Shown here piece after piece: positions 1 through 5,071 of a stretch of 5,189 bases of DNA (position 1 is its first letter; the number at the start of each line of letters is the position of its first letter). The stretch spans positions 1 through 5,189 of the forward strand of contig JAITKZ010000103.1 in assembly GCA_031278115.1 (NCBI GenBank). Reading direction: 5' to 3'. The position numbers and the translations under genes were made by a program. This stretch comes from Endomicrobium sp. (GTDB lineage: Bacteria; Elusimicrobiota; Endomicrobiia; Endomicrobiales; Endomicrobiaceae). The notes below the pieces were generated by a model. That model was not told the origin of the DNA, ran no database searches, and worked only from the letters and a program-made list of their open reading frames with translations.

Positions 1-35
1 GTCTTTCTATATTTAACTCTTTTTGGCATCAACAT
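1..35 (-). CDS. rplP: 50S ribosomal protein L16, N-terminal fragment (cut by window edge)
   Basis: Only the first 11 codons and two bases are inside the window, reading MLMPKRVKYRK. This is the standard opening of bacterial L16 (MLxPKRxKYRK), a 50S protein near the A-site tRNA and the peptidyl transferase centre. The ATG at 35 is preceded by AGAGGA (43-48) at a spacing of 7 nt, which supports this start over the second ATG at codon 3. It lies 31 nt downstream of the rpsC stop, exactly where rplP belongs in an S10 operon. The identification rests on a very short stretch plus gene order, which together are convincing. Confidence 0.9.
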   Translation of the reverse strand, partial: MLMPKRVKYRK

Positions 36-66
36 ATAAATGTCCTCTGTCTTTATGTCTTAAAAT

Positions 67-780
67 TTATTTGGATTCTTCTTGATTGAGCGATTGCTCA
101 GACGATGCAGTCATATCAACAAGCTTTGCTTCTTCAAGCAATTCTTTAGCTGTTTTCTTGAAAAGTTCTTTTTTGAATATCCAAACTTTAACGCCTATCT
201 GACCCATCGTTGTATATGCTTCGGAAAAACCATAATCTATGTCAGCTCTGAAAGTCTGCAAAGGAATTCTTCCTTCTTTAAGCCACTCAGTTCTTGCAAT
301 TTCTGCTCCCCCGAGTCTTCCGGAAACCATAACTTTTATTCCCTGTGCACCTGCAGCCATAGCTTTTTCAATAGTTTTTTTCATTGCCCTTCTGAACGCT
401 ATCTGTTTTTCCAACTGAAACGCTATGCTTTCAGCTGCAAGCTGAGCATCAATTTCAGCTCTTCTTATTTCCATAACATTTACAAAAGTTTTTTTCATAG
501 TCATGGATTCAACTTCTTTTCTCAAATTTTCTATTCCTTGCCCGACTTTACCGATAACAATTCCAGGACGAGAAGTATAAATATTTACGCGTAAATATTT
601 TCCAGGTCTTTCAATAACAATTTTAGACACGGAAGCCAATCTGAGTTTATTTTTTAAATAGACTCTTATGCGACGATCTTCCTCTATAAAATCAGGCATC
701 TCTTTTAAATTAAACCATTTAGATTCCCAATCTTTAATATATCCTAATCTTACGCTTTTGGGGTGTACTTTATGACCCAT
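67..780 (-). CDS. rpsC: 30S ribosomal protein S3
   Basis: S3 sits in the 30S head at the mRNA entry channel, where with S4 and S5 it helps mRNA entry and unwinding. The 237-residue product is close to the usual length (E. coli 233). It opens with the family signature MGHKVHPKSVRLG. It then carries a type-2 KH RNA-binding domain whose GxxG loop is GKVG at residues 77-80, inside RPGIVIGKVGQGIENL. The C-terminal S3 domain shows SGRLGGAEIART (153-164) and GRIPLQTFRADIDYG (170-184). The last 20 or so residues are a polar, acidic tail rich in S, E and Q, as is common and variable in S3. The ATG at 780 follows two AGG-containing motifs (789-796). It is 29 nt downstream of rplV and ends in TAA. A 22-bp perfect palindrome lies inside it (579-600). 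Confidence 0.98.
   Translation of the reverse strand: MGHKVHPKSVRLGYIKDWESKWFNLKEMPDFIEEDRRIRVYLKNKLRLASVSKIVIERPGKYLRVNIYTSRPGIVIGKVGQGIENLRKEVESMTMKKTFVNVMEIRRAEIDAQLAAESIAFQLEKQIAFRRAMKKTIEKAMAAGAQGIKVMVSGRLGGAEIARTEWLKEGRIPLQTFRADIDYGFSEAYTTMGQIGVKVWIFKKELFKKTAKELLEEAKLVDMTASSEQSLNQEESK
579..600. repeat. 22-bp perfect palindrome inside rpsC
   Basis: The half-site AAATATTTACG is followed immediately by its exact reverse complement, with the centre between 589 and 590 and no mismatches. On the coding strand it encodes the KYLRVNIY segment at about residues 61-68 of S3, just before the KH-domain GxxG loop. As RNA it could only form a hairpin after sacrificing a few central bases. As DNA it is a symmetric site containing ACGCGT at its core. 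It may simply be a by-product of AT-biased codon choice. The palindrome is certain; a function is not shown. Confidence 0.6.
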
Positions 781-809
781 GTTTTCTACCTTTCCTAAAA
801 GATTTTATC

Positions 810-1199
810 TTACTTTGCTTCAACGGCTTTTACCATTTTAGCCACTTCTTTATTTCTCTTTGCGTCAGAAACACCTGCATCGGTAACGACTATAGTAAGA
901 TGAGCCGTTCTCTTCTTTATCGGCATACCTCTGCCCTGCGGACCAGGTTTCATTCTTTTCAATATAGGTCCATTGCCTACCCAAGCTTCTTTAATTTTTA
1001 GTTTTGAAAAATCACTGAGCTTTCCTGAATTAGCAGTCGCGCTTTTTAAAACTTTTTCAACGAGCGTTGCGGCAGACTTAGGAAGAAAAGAAAGAACTTC
1101 AAACGCTTTCTCAACTTTTTTATTTCTAATAAGAGAAAGAACTTGATTAACTTTTCTTGGAGTATATCTAACAAATTTTGCTATTGCCTTTGCTTCCAT
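810..1199 (-). CDS. rplV: 50S ribosomal protein L22
   Basis: L22 is an early-assembly 50S protein that binds 23S rRNA and sends a long beta-hairpin into the peptide exit tunnel. The hairpin tip is the known site of macrolide-resistance changes. The product has 129 residues, longer than E. coli L22 (110), with the extra length partly in a charged C-terminal tail rich in K, E and A. Family marks are RYTPRKVNQVLSLIR (11-25), the central ATANSGK region (54-60), and the tunnel hairpin with KRMKPGPQGRGMPIKKRTAH (81-100). The ATG at 1199 has AAGGA about 7 nt upstream. It lies between rpsS and rpsC as expected. A promoter-like pair of hexamers lies just upstream, but it would start transcription inside the gene. 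Confidence 0.98.
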   Translation of the reverse strand: MEAKAIAKFVRYTPRKVNQVLSLIRNKKVEKAFEVLSFLPKSAATLVEKVLKSATANSGKLSDFSKLKIKEAWVGNGPILKRMKPGPQGRGMPIKKRTAHLTIVVTDAGVSDAKRNKEVAKMVKAVEAK

Positions 1200-1281
1200 C
1201 TTTATATCCTTTTTCTCTTGTTTGACAATTGACTTACAGCAAGCATTGTCTGTTTATGTTTTTAAAACTCAAGAGTTTGTT

Positions 1282-1566
1282 TTACGTTAGAGATGTTTCC
1301 TGCTTTGTCATTCCGCCGTGACCTTTAAAAACTCTTGTCGGAGCAAATTCGCCAAGTTTATGACCTACCATTTGTTCCGATATAAATATAGGTAGAAATT
1401 TTTTGCCATTATGTATTGCTATAGTATGACCTACAAATTCCGGAGTTATAACACTTGATCTTGCCCACGTCTTTATAACCTTTTTATCTCCAGCTTCGTT
1501 AAGCTTTTGCATTTTCTTCAAAAGCTTTTCATCAATATATGGACCTTTTTTCGTCGAACGACTCAT
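1282..1566 (-). CDS. rpsS: 30S ribosomal protein S19
   Basis: S19 forms a tight pair with S13 in the 30S head and contacts the A- and P-site tRNA region. The 94-residue length is normal (E. coli 92). The family pattern is clear: [12 protein letters not shown] at the N-terminus, [19 protein letters not shown] (33-51), [11 protein letters not shown], and [13 protein letters not shown] (66-78), followed by a GHGG segment. The ATG at 1566 has the strongest Shine-Dalgarno of the window, GGAGG at 1576-1580 with a 9-nt spacing. It is 26 nt downstream of rplB. The following 82-nt gap before rplV holds a short hairpin just after the stop (1265-1278, AAACTC/GAGTTT) but no T run, so no terminator. Confidence 0.98.
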   Translation of the reverse strand: MSRSTKKGPYIDEKLLKKMQKLNEAGDKKVIKTWARSSVITPEFVGHTIAIHNGKKFLPIFISEQMVGHKLGEFAPTRVFKGHGGMTKQETSLT

Positions 1567-1592
1567 TTATTTTTTCCTCCGCTTACTTCTTA

Positions 1593-2429
1593 TTATTGCT
1601 TCTTAGCTTTATTACGATGGCTTACTATTACCCAATCCCAAAGTTTCTTAGGTCTTGTCTTGAAACCTTTAGCAGGTTGGTTCCAAGGGCTTCTGGGTTG
1701 GTTGTTACCTTTAGATTTACCTCTGCCTCCTCCATGAGGATGGTCAACAGAGTTCATTGCAGTTCCGCGGACATGAGGCTTTTTACCAATGTGGCGGTTT
1801 CTTCCTGCAGATCCTACCGTAATGTTTTCATGGTCCAAATTTCCTACCTGACCTATTGTCGCGTAACAATTTACTAGGATAAGCCTTATTTCGCCAGAAG
1901 GCATTCTTACGTGAGCATAATCACCTTCTTTAGCAAGCAGCTGTGCCGCAGCTCCAGCTGAACGAACAAGCTGCCCACCTTTTCCTGCGACAAGTTCCAA
2001 GTTATGTATGAAAGTACCTACGGGAATATTCGTAAGAGGAAGAGAGTTTCCCGGCTTTATCTCAGCATCCGGTCCGGACATCAAGGAATCTCCAACTTTT
2101 ACACCCACAGGCTGAATTATATATCTTTTTTCTCCGTCTTGATATTGCAGAAGGGCTATTCTGCTTGAACGATTAGGGTCGTATTCAATTGCTATTACTT
2201 CAGCAGGAGTATTAAATTTGTCTCTTTTGAAATCTATTATTCTGTAAAATCTTTTATGACCGCCACCTCTAAAGCGAACCATTACCTGCCCGGTATTATT
2301 ACGCCCGCCTTTTTTCTTTATAATTCTAGTTAAGGATTTTTCAGGCTCTGTTTTTGTAATATCAGAAAAATCTGAAACTGACATCTGTCTTCTAGACTGC
2401 GTATACGGTTTGAATGTTTTAAGCGACAT
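1593..2429 (-). CDS. rplB: 50S ribosomal protein L2
   Basis: L2 is one of the largest and most conserved 50S proteins. It is needed for subunit association and for the peptidyl transferase region. The 278-residue product matches the usual length (E. coli 273). The N-terminal RNA-binding part shows [20 protein letters not shown] (41-60) and [14 protein letters not shown] (81-94). The C-terminal domain shows [19 protein letters not shown] (206-224) and VDHPHGGG (228-235), with His230 equivalent to the functionally important E. coli His229. The residue before VDH is serine (MNSVDH) where most bacteria have proline. The ATG at 2429 is preceded by AGGA (2437-2440) at 7 nt. It follows rplW after a 118-nt gap and is 26 nt ahead of rpsS. 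Confidence 0.98.
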   Translation of the reverse strand: MSLKTFKPYTQSRRQMSVSDFSDITKTEPEKSLTRIIKKKGGRNNTGQVMVRFRGGGHKRFYRIIDFKRDKFNTPAEVIAIEYDPNRSSRIALLQYQDGEKRYIIQPVGVKVGDSLMSGPDAEIKPGNSLPLTNIPVGTFIHNLELVAGKGGQLVRSAGAAAQLLAKEGDYAHVRMPSGEIRLILVNCYATIGQVGNLDHENITVGSAGRNRHIGKKPHVRGTAMNSVDHPHGGGRGKSKGNNQPRSPWNQPAKGFKTRPKKLWDWVIVSHRNKAKKQ

Positions 2430-2441
2430 TTCTTTTTCCTG

Positions 2442-2495
2442 TTATCGGGCTAAGCATCTATAATATTTAAATTGCATATATTTATATACGCCCAT
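2442..2495 (-). CDS. possible 17-residue peptide in the rplW-rplB gap
   Basis: The 118-nt gap between rplW and rplB contains an ATG-started frame of 17 codons ending in TAA, MGVYKYMQFKYYRCLAR. It is basic and rich in aromatic residues. Its start has AAGGA at 2503-2507 with a 7-nt spacing, as good as the neighbouring ribosomal genes. Its stop lies only a few bases before the rplB ribosome binding site, so translation of it could couple to rplB or act as a leader peptide. I recognise no family. An AT-rich gap of this size can contain such a frame by chance, so this is a candidate only. Confidence 0.2.
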   Translation of the reverse strand: MGVYKYMQFKYYRCLAR

Positions 2496-2547
2496 ATTTG
2501 TTTCCTTAGCAATCGTTTCTTGACTGCCGTCCGCTAAGCTTATTTAA

Positions 2548-2835
2548 TTAAGCCTCTTCGACCATTTGAATTTCTTGACCTTCGCCAAGTTTCACTATAG
2601 CTTTCTTCCAATCGCTTCTGTATCCTGCATGCATACCCATTCTCTTGTTCCTTCCCAAGTAGTTGGAAGTATGAACGCTTTCAACTTTTACATTAAACAA
2701 AGACTCAACAGCCTGTTTTATCTGGAACTTGTTGGCGTCTTTATCTACAACAAAAGTATATCTATTGCGTTTTTCTTTCAAAACAGCAGCTTTTTCCGTT
2801 ACGATAGGTCTCTTAATAATATCTCTCATATCCAT
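2548..2835 (-). CDS. rplW: 50S ribosomal protein L23
   Basis: L23 lies at the rim of the peptide exit tunnel and in bacteria is the docking site for trigger factor and the signal recognition particle. The 95-residue length is normal. Recognisable parts are DIIKRPIVTEKAAVL (5-19), YTFVVDKDANKFQIKQAVE (26-44), and LFNVKVESVHT (46-56), followed by the basic extended loop NYLGRNKRMGMHAGYRSDWKKA typical of L23. The ATG at 2835 has AGGA in AGGAAATAACA just upstream; a second ATG two codons later is further from it. It is 30 nt from rplD, across a hairpin, and is followed by an unusually wide gap before rplB. Confidence 0.97.
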   Translation of the reverse strand: MDMRDIIKRPIVTEKAAVLKEKRNRYTFVVDKDANKFQIKQAVESLFNVKVESVHTSNYLGRNKRMGMHAGYRSDWKKAIVKLGEGQEIQMVEEA

Positions 2836-2853
2836 TGTTATTTCCTAATAATA

Positions 2854-2882
2854 AAAGACAATCTCTTATATGGATTGTCTTT
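2854..2882 (-). terminator. hairpin plus T-rich run at the rplD-rplW junction (possible attenuator or processing site)
   Basis: Read on the minus strand, AAAGACAATC pairs perfectly with GATTGTCTTT across a 9-nt loop, and is followed by TTTTATTATT, a terminator-like arrangement. The loop contains the rplD stop codon and the left arm holds the last codons of rplD. The rplW ribosome binding site follows directly. Only three of the ten pairs are G-C, so the stem is weak. Full termination here would cut off six essential genes, so partial attenuation, RNase processing or mRNA stabilisation are more likely roles. The structure itself is clear; its function is inferred. Confidence 0.4.
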
Positions 2883-3495
2883 CTTTTATTGAATCAACCG
2901 CTTCAGGCGTAAGAACCAATTTATCCGCCCAAAGAACTTGATACGCGTTGATATTCTTTACGTTTTCTACTACTACATTTTTTATATTTCTTGCTGCAAG
3001 TCTAAAATCTGCGTCGTGAGAAACTGCAAAAACAACTTTTTTACCTTCAAACTTAAGATTTTTCAAAAGCTCCGCAACTTTTTTTGTTCTAGCTTCATCA
3101 AGATTTAGAGAGTCTAAAACTATGACATTACCGTTCTGCAATTGGGCAGAAAGAGACATGCTCAAAGAAAGTTTTCTTTTTTGTTTTGACATCTTTGTAT
3201 AATAATCTCTAGGCTGGGGACCAAAAATGATTCCACCCTTTCTCCACAAAGGAGAGTTTCTCTGTCCTGCTCGAGCATTACCCGTACCTTTTTGTTTCCA
3301 AGGCTTTGCTCCCGAGAAAGACACTTCGCCTCTTGTTTTTGTCTTATGCGTTCCAGCTCTTTGATTATTCAAATATGCCGTTGTAATTTCATGCAAAAGA
3401 GCAGGAGAAATTTCCGTATTAAAAAAAGCAGGAAGGTCCATCTTTCCTTTTTCTTGACCTTTCGCGTTATAAATACAAACCCCTATTGTCTTCAT
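2866..3495 (-). CDS. rplD: 50S ribosomal protein L4
   Basis: L4 binds 23S rRNA early in assembly and its long loop lines the exit tunnel opposite L22. In gamma-proteobacteria it also represses its own operon. The product from the ATG at 3495 has 209 residues (E. coli 201). Family marks are NNQRAGTHKTKTRGEVSFSG (43-62), the tunnel-loop signature KPWKQKGTGNARAGQ (64-78), and GGIIFGPQPRDY (87-98), then the C-terminal alpha/beta part with VIVLDSLNL and ENVKNINAYQVLWADKLVLT. The frame is open upstream to a TTG at 3522, but those nine extra codons overlap the GGAAAGAGAG binding site and are not family sequence, so I chose the ATG. The gene is separated from rplC by an abnormal 439-nt interval. Confidence 0.97.
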   Translation of the reverse strand: MKTIGVCIYNAKGQEKGKMDLPAFFNTEISPALLHEITTAYLNNQRAGTHKTKTRGEVSFSGAKPWKQKGTGNARAGQRNSPLWRKGGIIFGPQPRDYYTKMSKQKRKLSLSMSLSAQLQNGNVIVLDSLNLDEARTKKVAELLKNLKFEGKKVVFAVSHDADFRLAARNIKNVVVENVKNINAYQVLWADKLVLTPEAVDSIKERQSI

Positions 3496-3506
3496 TTTCT
3501 CTCTCT

Positions 3507-3526
3507 TTCCAATAATTTCCAATAAT
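3507..3526 (-). repeat. tandem 10-bp duplication at the rplD ribosome binding site
   Basis: On the coding strand ATTATTGGAA occurs twice in direct succession, ending in GGAAAGAGAG 3 nt before the rplD ATG. Each copy supplies a GGA core, so the duplication doubles a Shine-Dalgarno-like element. The alternative TTG start of rplD lies inside it. A similar 10-bp tandem duplication lies in front of rpsJ. Confidence 0.7.
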
Positions 3527-3538
3527 TATTATTCTTCC

Positions 3539-3757
3539 TTACACATATTTTACTTTAAATTTTTCCCCTGTCTCAGTAGAGCGATCTCTAATAAAAAAAT
3601 TATGATATAGAGTAGGTTTAGTTTTTACCTTCTCTACTTCCTCAAAGCATTCAGAAATCTGTTGATCTATGAAACAACAATAACGAATATTGAAATCGTG
3701 TAAGATAAGAACACTCTGTGACAAGACGAACACATTTTTCAATTTCAACATCGTCAA
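3539..3757 (-). pseudogene. 72-codon frame of unknown function between rplC and rplD, probable gene remnant
   Basis: The frame opens with TTG at 3757 (an ATG follows two codons later) and ends with TAA. I recognise no family. The first 25 or so residues are mixed hydrophobic (LKNVFVLSQSVLILHDF), the middle has a Cys pair (YCCFIDQQ) and an acidic patch (ECFEEVEKVK), and the C-terminus is polar and basic (DRSTETGEKFKVKYV). No convincing Shine-Dalgarno precedes it. It has more Cys and Phe than its ribosomal neighbours. Its TTG overlaps the TGA of the upstream frame (TTGA). That may mean the two are halves of a frameshifted gene, or a translationally coupled pair. An intact lineage-specific small protein remains possible. 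Confidence 0.4.
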
Positions 3758-3870
3758 TACTGATAATTTAACATCTGCGCGTCAACATTCAAGACAAGAA
3801 AAAGAAACAATCCTAACAATAAACAACTCCACTTCAAAATAAAGCTTCTCAACGCTTTTGCTACATCCAC
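3754..3870 (-). pseudogene. 38-codon frame resembling a signal peptide, probable 5' part of a broken gene
   Basis: Read from a GTG at 3870, the frame starts VDVAKALRSFILKW and continues into a hydrophobic core, CLLLGLFLFLVL (about residues 16-27). It then reads NVDAQ before stopping at TGA eight codons after the A. That is the layout of a secretory signal peptide: a charged N-region, a hydrophobic core, and a VDA-Q cleavage-like site. The same frame is open another 15 codons upstream without an ATG. The nearest G-rich motif, GGGGGA, is about 19 nt from the GTG, too far for a good binding site. A signal peptide with no mature protein suggests a frameshift into the 72-codon frame that overlaps its stop. 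The source family is not recognised. Confidence 0.35.
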
Positions 3871-3934
3871 TTTTATACTAGTTTTATGATCCCCCACAGC
3901 TATTGTTTTGGCAGTTTATTTTTTCTTATTATTT

Positions 3935-4591
3935 TTATTTTTTTATTTCTTTAACAACAGGAATCTTTTTAAGCGTATTGCTTATAAACAATGTCCCCTT
4001 CTTAACGGCAGGAACAGCGCCTTTAATAAGCAAAACGTTCTTTTCTGGGTCAACATTTACGACGAGTAACTTTTGTATTGTAACAAATTCGTTGCCTAAA
4101 TGTCCAGACATTTTCATACCCTTCAACACCTTCTGAGGTCCCTGTCCGCCACTAGAACCTCTTGCTCTGGTTCTATCAGACTGACCATGTGTTGTAGGCT
4201 GCATTCCAAAATTATGTCTTTTTATAACGCCTGCATATCCCTTACCTTTTGTTACTGCAGAAACGTCTACATAGTCGCCAGCTTTAAAAATATCAGCTTT
4301 TATTTCTTGTCCTACAGAAAATTCGGCTACATCGGCAACTCTAAACTCTTTAACAACTTTTTTGGGAGAAATATTATTCTTTTTGAACAACCCCAACTTT
4401 GCTTTGTTAAGATTCTTTTCTTTAGCATTGTCAAAGCCAAGCTGAACCGCGATATATCCGTCTTTTTCAGCTGTGCGAACTCCGGTTACTACACAAGGAC
4501 CAGCTTCTACTACAGTTACAGGTATAAGATTTCCTTTATCGTCAAAAACCTGCGTCATGCCTACTTTTTTTCCAATGATTGATTTTAACAT
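3935..4591 (-). CDS. rplC: 50S ribosomal protein L3
   Basis: L3 is one of the two proteins that start 50S assembly, and its extended finger reaches toward the peptidyl transferase centre. The 218-residue product is close to the usual length (E. coli 209). It opens with [16 protein letters not shown] (5-20), the standard L3 start. It carries [15 protein letters not shown] (114-128) and the finger region [17 protein letters not shown] (134-150), followed by [13 protein letters not shown] (154-166). Gln150 lies where E. coli L3 is methylated by PrmB, though the local context differs. The C-terminus shows [20 protein letters not shown], as in the family. The ATG at 4591 has only an AGAGAG purine run upstream, a weak binding site. 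It is 29 nt downstream of rpsJ and is followed by the abnormal 439-nt interval. Confidence 0.98.
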   Translation of the reverse strand: MLKSIIGKKVGMTQVFDDKGNLIPVTVVEAGPCVVTGVRTAEKDGYIAVQLGFDNAKEKNLNKAKLGLFKKNNISPKKVVKEFRVADVAEFSVGQEIKADIFKAGDYVDVSAVTKGKGYAGVIKRHNFGMQPTTHGQSDRTRARGSSGGQGPQKVLKGMKMSGHLGNEFVTIQKLLVVNVDPEKNVLLIKGAVPAVKKGTLFISNTLKKIPVVKEIKK

Positions 4592-4620
4592 ATTATCTCT
4601 CTACTGTTTTCGTTATTTAG

Positions 4621-4947
4621 TTACATCTTGATTTCAATATCAACGCCTGCAGGCAAATCAAGCTTCATAAGTTCTTCAACTGTTTTTGAAGAAGGTTCGC
4701 GAATATCAACCAATCTTTTATGAATCCTCATTTCAAATTGTTCACGGGATTTTTTATCAGTATGTACAGATCTATTTACTGTGTACTTTTTAATGTTAGT
4801 AGGCAAAAGTACTGGTCCGGTTATTGCCGCACCTGTACGTCTTGCTGTTTCTACTATTTTTGCAAGCGAATCATCTAACATTTTATGATCGTATGCACGT
4901 AACTTAATTCTCAAACGTTGAGTCGCCACTACTTTTTCATTTACCAT
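4621..4947 (-). CDS. rpsJ: 30S ribosomal protein S10 / NusE
   Basis: S10 is a 30S head protein and, as NusE, pairs with NusB in antitermination complexes and with NusG to couple transcription to translation. The product has 108 residues (E. coli 103) with a short extra N-terminus. The signature [14 protein letters not shown] (14-27) is intact. So is the loop region [17 protein letters not shown] (44-60), followed by [18 protein letters not shown] and the C-terminal [13 protein letters not shown]. It is the first gene of the S10 operon, 124 nt from tuf across a terminator and a promoter. The ATG at 4947 is preceded by AGGA within a 10-bp tandem repeat at about 9-nt spacing. Confidence 0.98.
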   Translation of the reverse strand: MVNEKVVATQRLRIKLRAYDHKMLDDSLAKIVETARRTGAAITGPVLLPTNIKKYTVNRSVHTDKKSREQFEMRIHKRLVDIREPSSKTVEELMKLDLPAGVDIEIKM

Positions 4948-4951
4948 AAAT

Positions 4952-4977
4952 TTTAATCCTATTTAATCCTATTTAAT
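4952..4977 (-). repeat. 10-bp tandem repeat in the rpsJ leader carrying the ribosome binding site
   Basis: On the coding strand the unit ATTAAATAGG is present twice in perfect tandem and is followed by a third partial copy, ATTAAA. Each full unit joins the next to form AGGA, giving two Shine-Dalgarno cores 10 nt apart. The proximal one is at normal distance from the rpsJ ATG and the distal one about 19 nt away. It may have arisen by replication slippage. It may act as a standby ribosome site. Confidence 0.75.
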
Positions 4978-4993
4978 TTTGATGAAAGCATAT

Positions 4994-5021
4994 TTTATAC
5001 TAAAACAGGCTTGTTTGTCAA
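4994..5021 (-). promoter_or_regulatory. sigma-70 type promoter for the S10 operon (upstream of rpsJ)
   Basis: Read on the minus strand, a perfect -35 hexamer TTGACA (5016-5021) is followed after 16 bp by TATAAA (4994-4999), a 5-of-6 match to the -10 box. Transcription would start near 4987, giving a leader of about 40 nt. The -35 box overlaps the last two bases of the tuf terminator. Position, orientation and match quality make it the best promoter in the window. It indicates that the S10 genes are transcribed independently of tuf. Confidence 0.75.
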
Positions 5022-5058
5022 TCAAAACCCGAATAAATAAATTACTCGGGTTTTGATT
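5020..5058 (-). terminator. intrinsic terminator after tuf
   Basis: A 13-bp perfect inverted repeat (5020-5032 with 5046-5058) begins 13 nt after the tuf stop. As minus-strand RNA it can add a G-U pair and three A-U pairs inside, for a 17-pair stem with a 5-nt loop. The core is CCCGA/TCGGG followed by TTTTGATT. On the plus strand the G-U pair becomes an A-C mismatch, so the structure favours minus-strand (tuf) transcription. The flanking A and T runs make some bidirectional activity possible. Confidence 0.85.
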
Positions 5059-5071
5059 TATAAAAGCCATA

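Larger units (their letters stand above)
3496..3934. other. 439-nt interruption between rplC and rplD without ribosomal genes
   Basis: rplC and rplD are normally nearly adjacent, as rpsJ and rplC are here (29 nt). This interval is more than three times the next largest gap in the operon. It begins with a very A-rich stretch on the coding strand after the rplC stop. It then holds a 38-codon frame (3754-3870) and an overlapping 72-codon frame (3539-3757) in a different phase, and ends with a 10-bp tandem duplication at the rplD binding site. I find no inverted-repeat ends, target-site duplication, tRNA, or clear terminator or promoter. The best reading is a decayed insertion, or a small lineage-specific gene pair. 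Confidence 0.7.

Noticed and set aside
82..594. 170-codon plus-strand open frame opposite rpsC
   Set aside because: It is antisense to a clear S3 gene, rich in Ser/Phe/Cys as expected from reading Lys/Glu-rich codons backwards, and has no recognisable domain.
1202..1246. 14-residue frame MLAVSQLSNKRKRI in the rpsS-rplV gap
   Set aside because: It has no Shine-Dalgarno before its ATG, is very short, and no other evidence supports it; its TAA merely lies near the rplV start.
1265..1278. Short hairpin AAACTC/GAGTTT after rpsS as a terminator
   Set aside because: Six mostly A-T pairs with a two-base loop and no following T run do not make a credible terminator.
1507..1877. Two overlapping plus-strand frames opposite rpsS and rplB
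   Set aside because: Both are antisense to conserved ribosomal genes and carry no recognisable features.
2520..2548. Plus-strand promoter-like TTGACT, 17 bp, TTTAAT reading antisense into rplW
   Set aside because: Two moderate hexamers in AT-rich DNA are expected by chance, and there is no plus-strand gene for it to serve.
3496..3522. Nine-codon N-terminal extension of rplD from a TTG start
   Set aside because: The extension overlaps the binding site and tandem duplication, is not L4-like, and the ATG at 3495 begins the usual family sequence.
3496..3934. Insertion sequence or integrated element between rplC and rplD
   Set aside because: No terminal inverted repeats, target duplication or transposase motif could be seen by eye, so I describe it only as an interruption with possible gene remnants.
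4100..4582. 160-codon plus-strand open frame opposite rplC
   Set aside because: Antisense shadow of L3 with low-complexity Phe/Ser/Tyr composition and no family signature.
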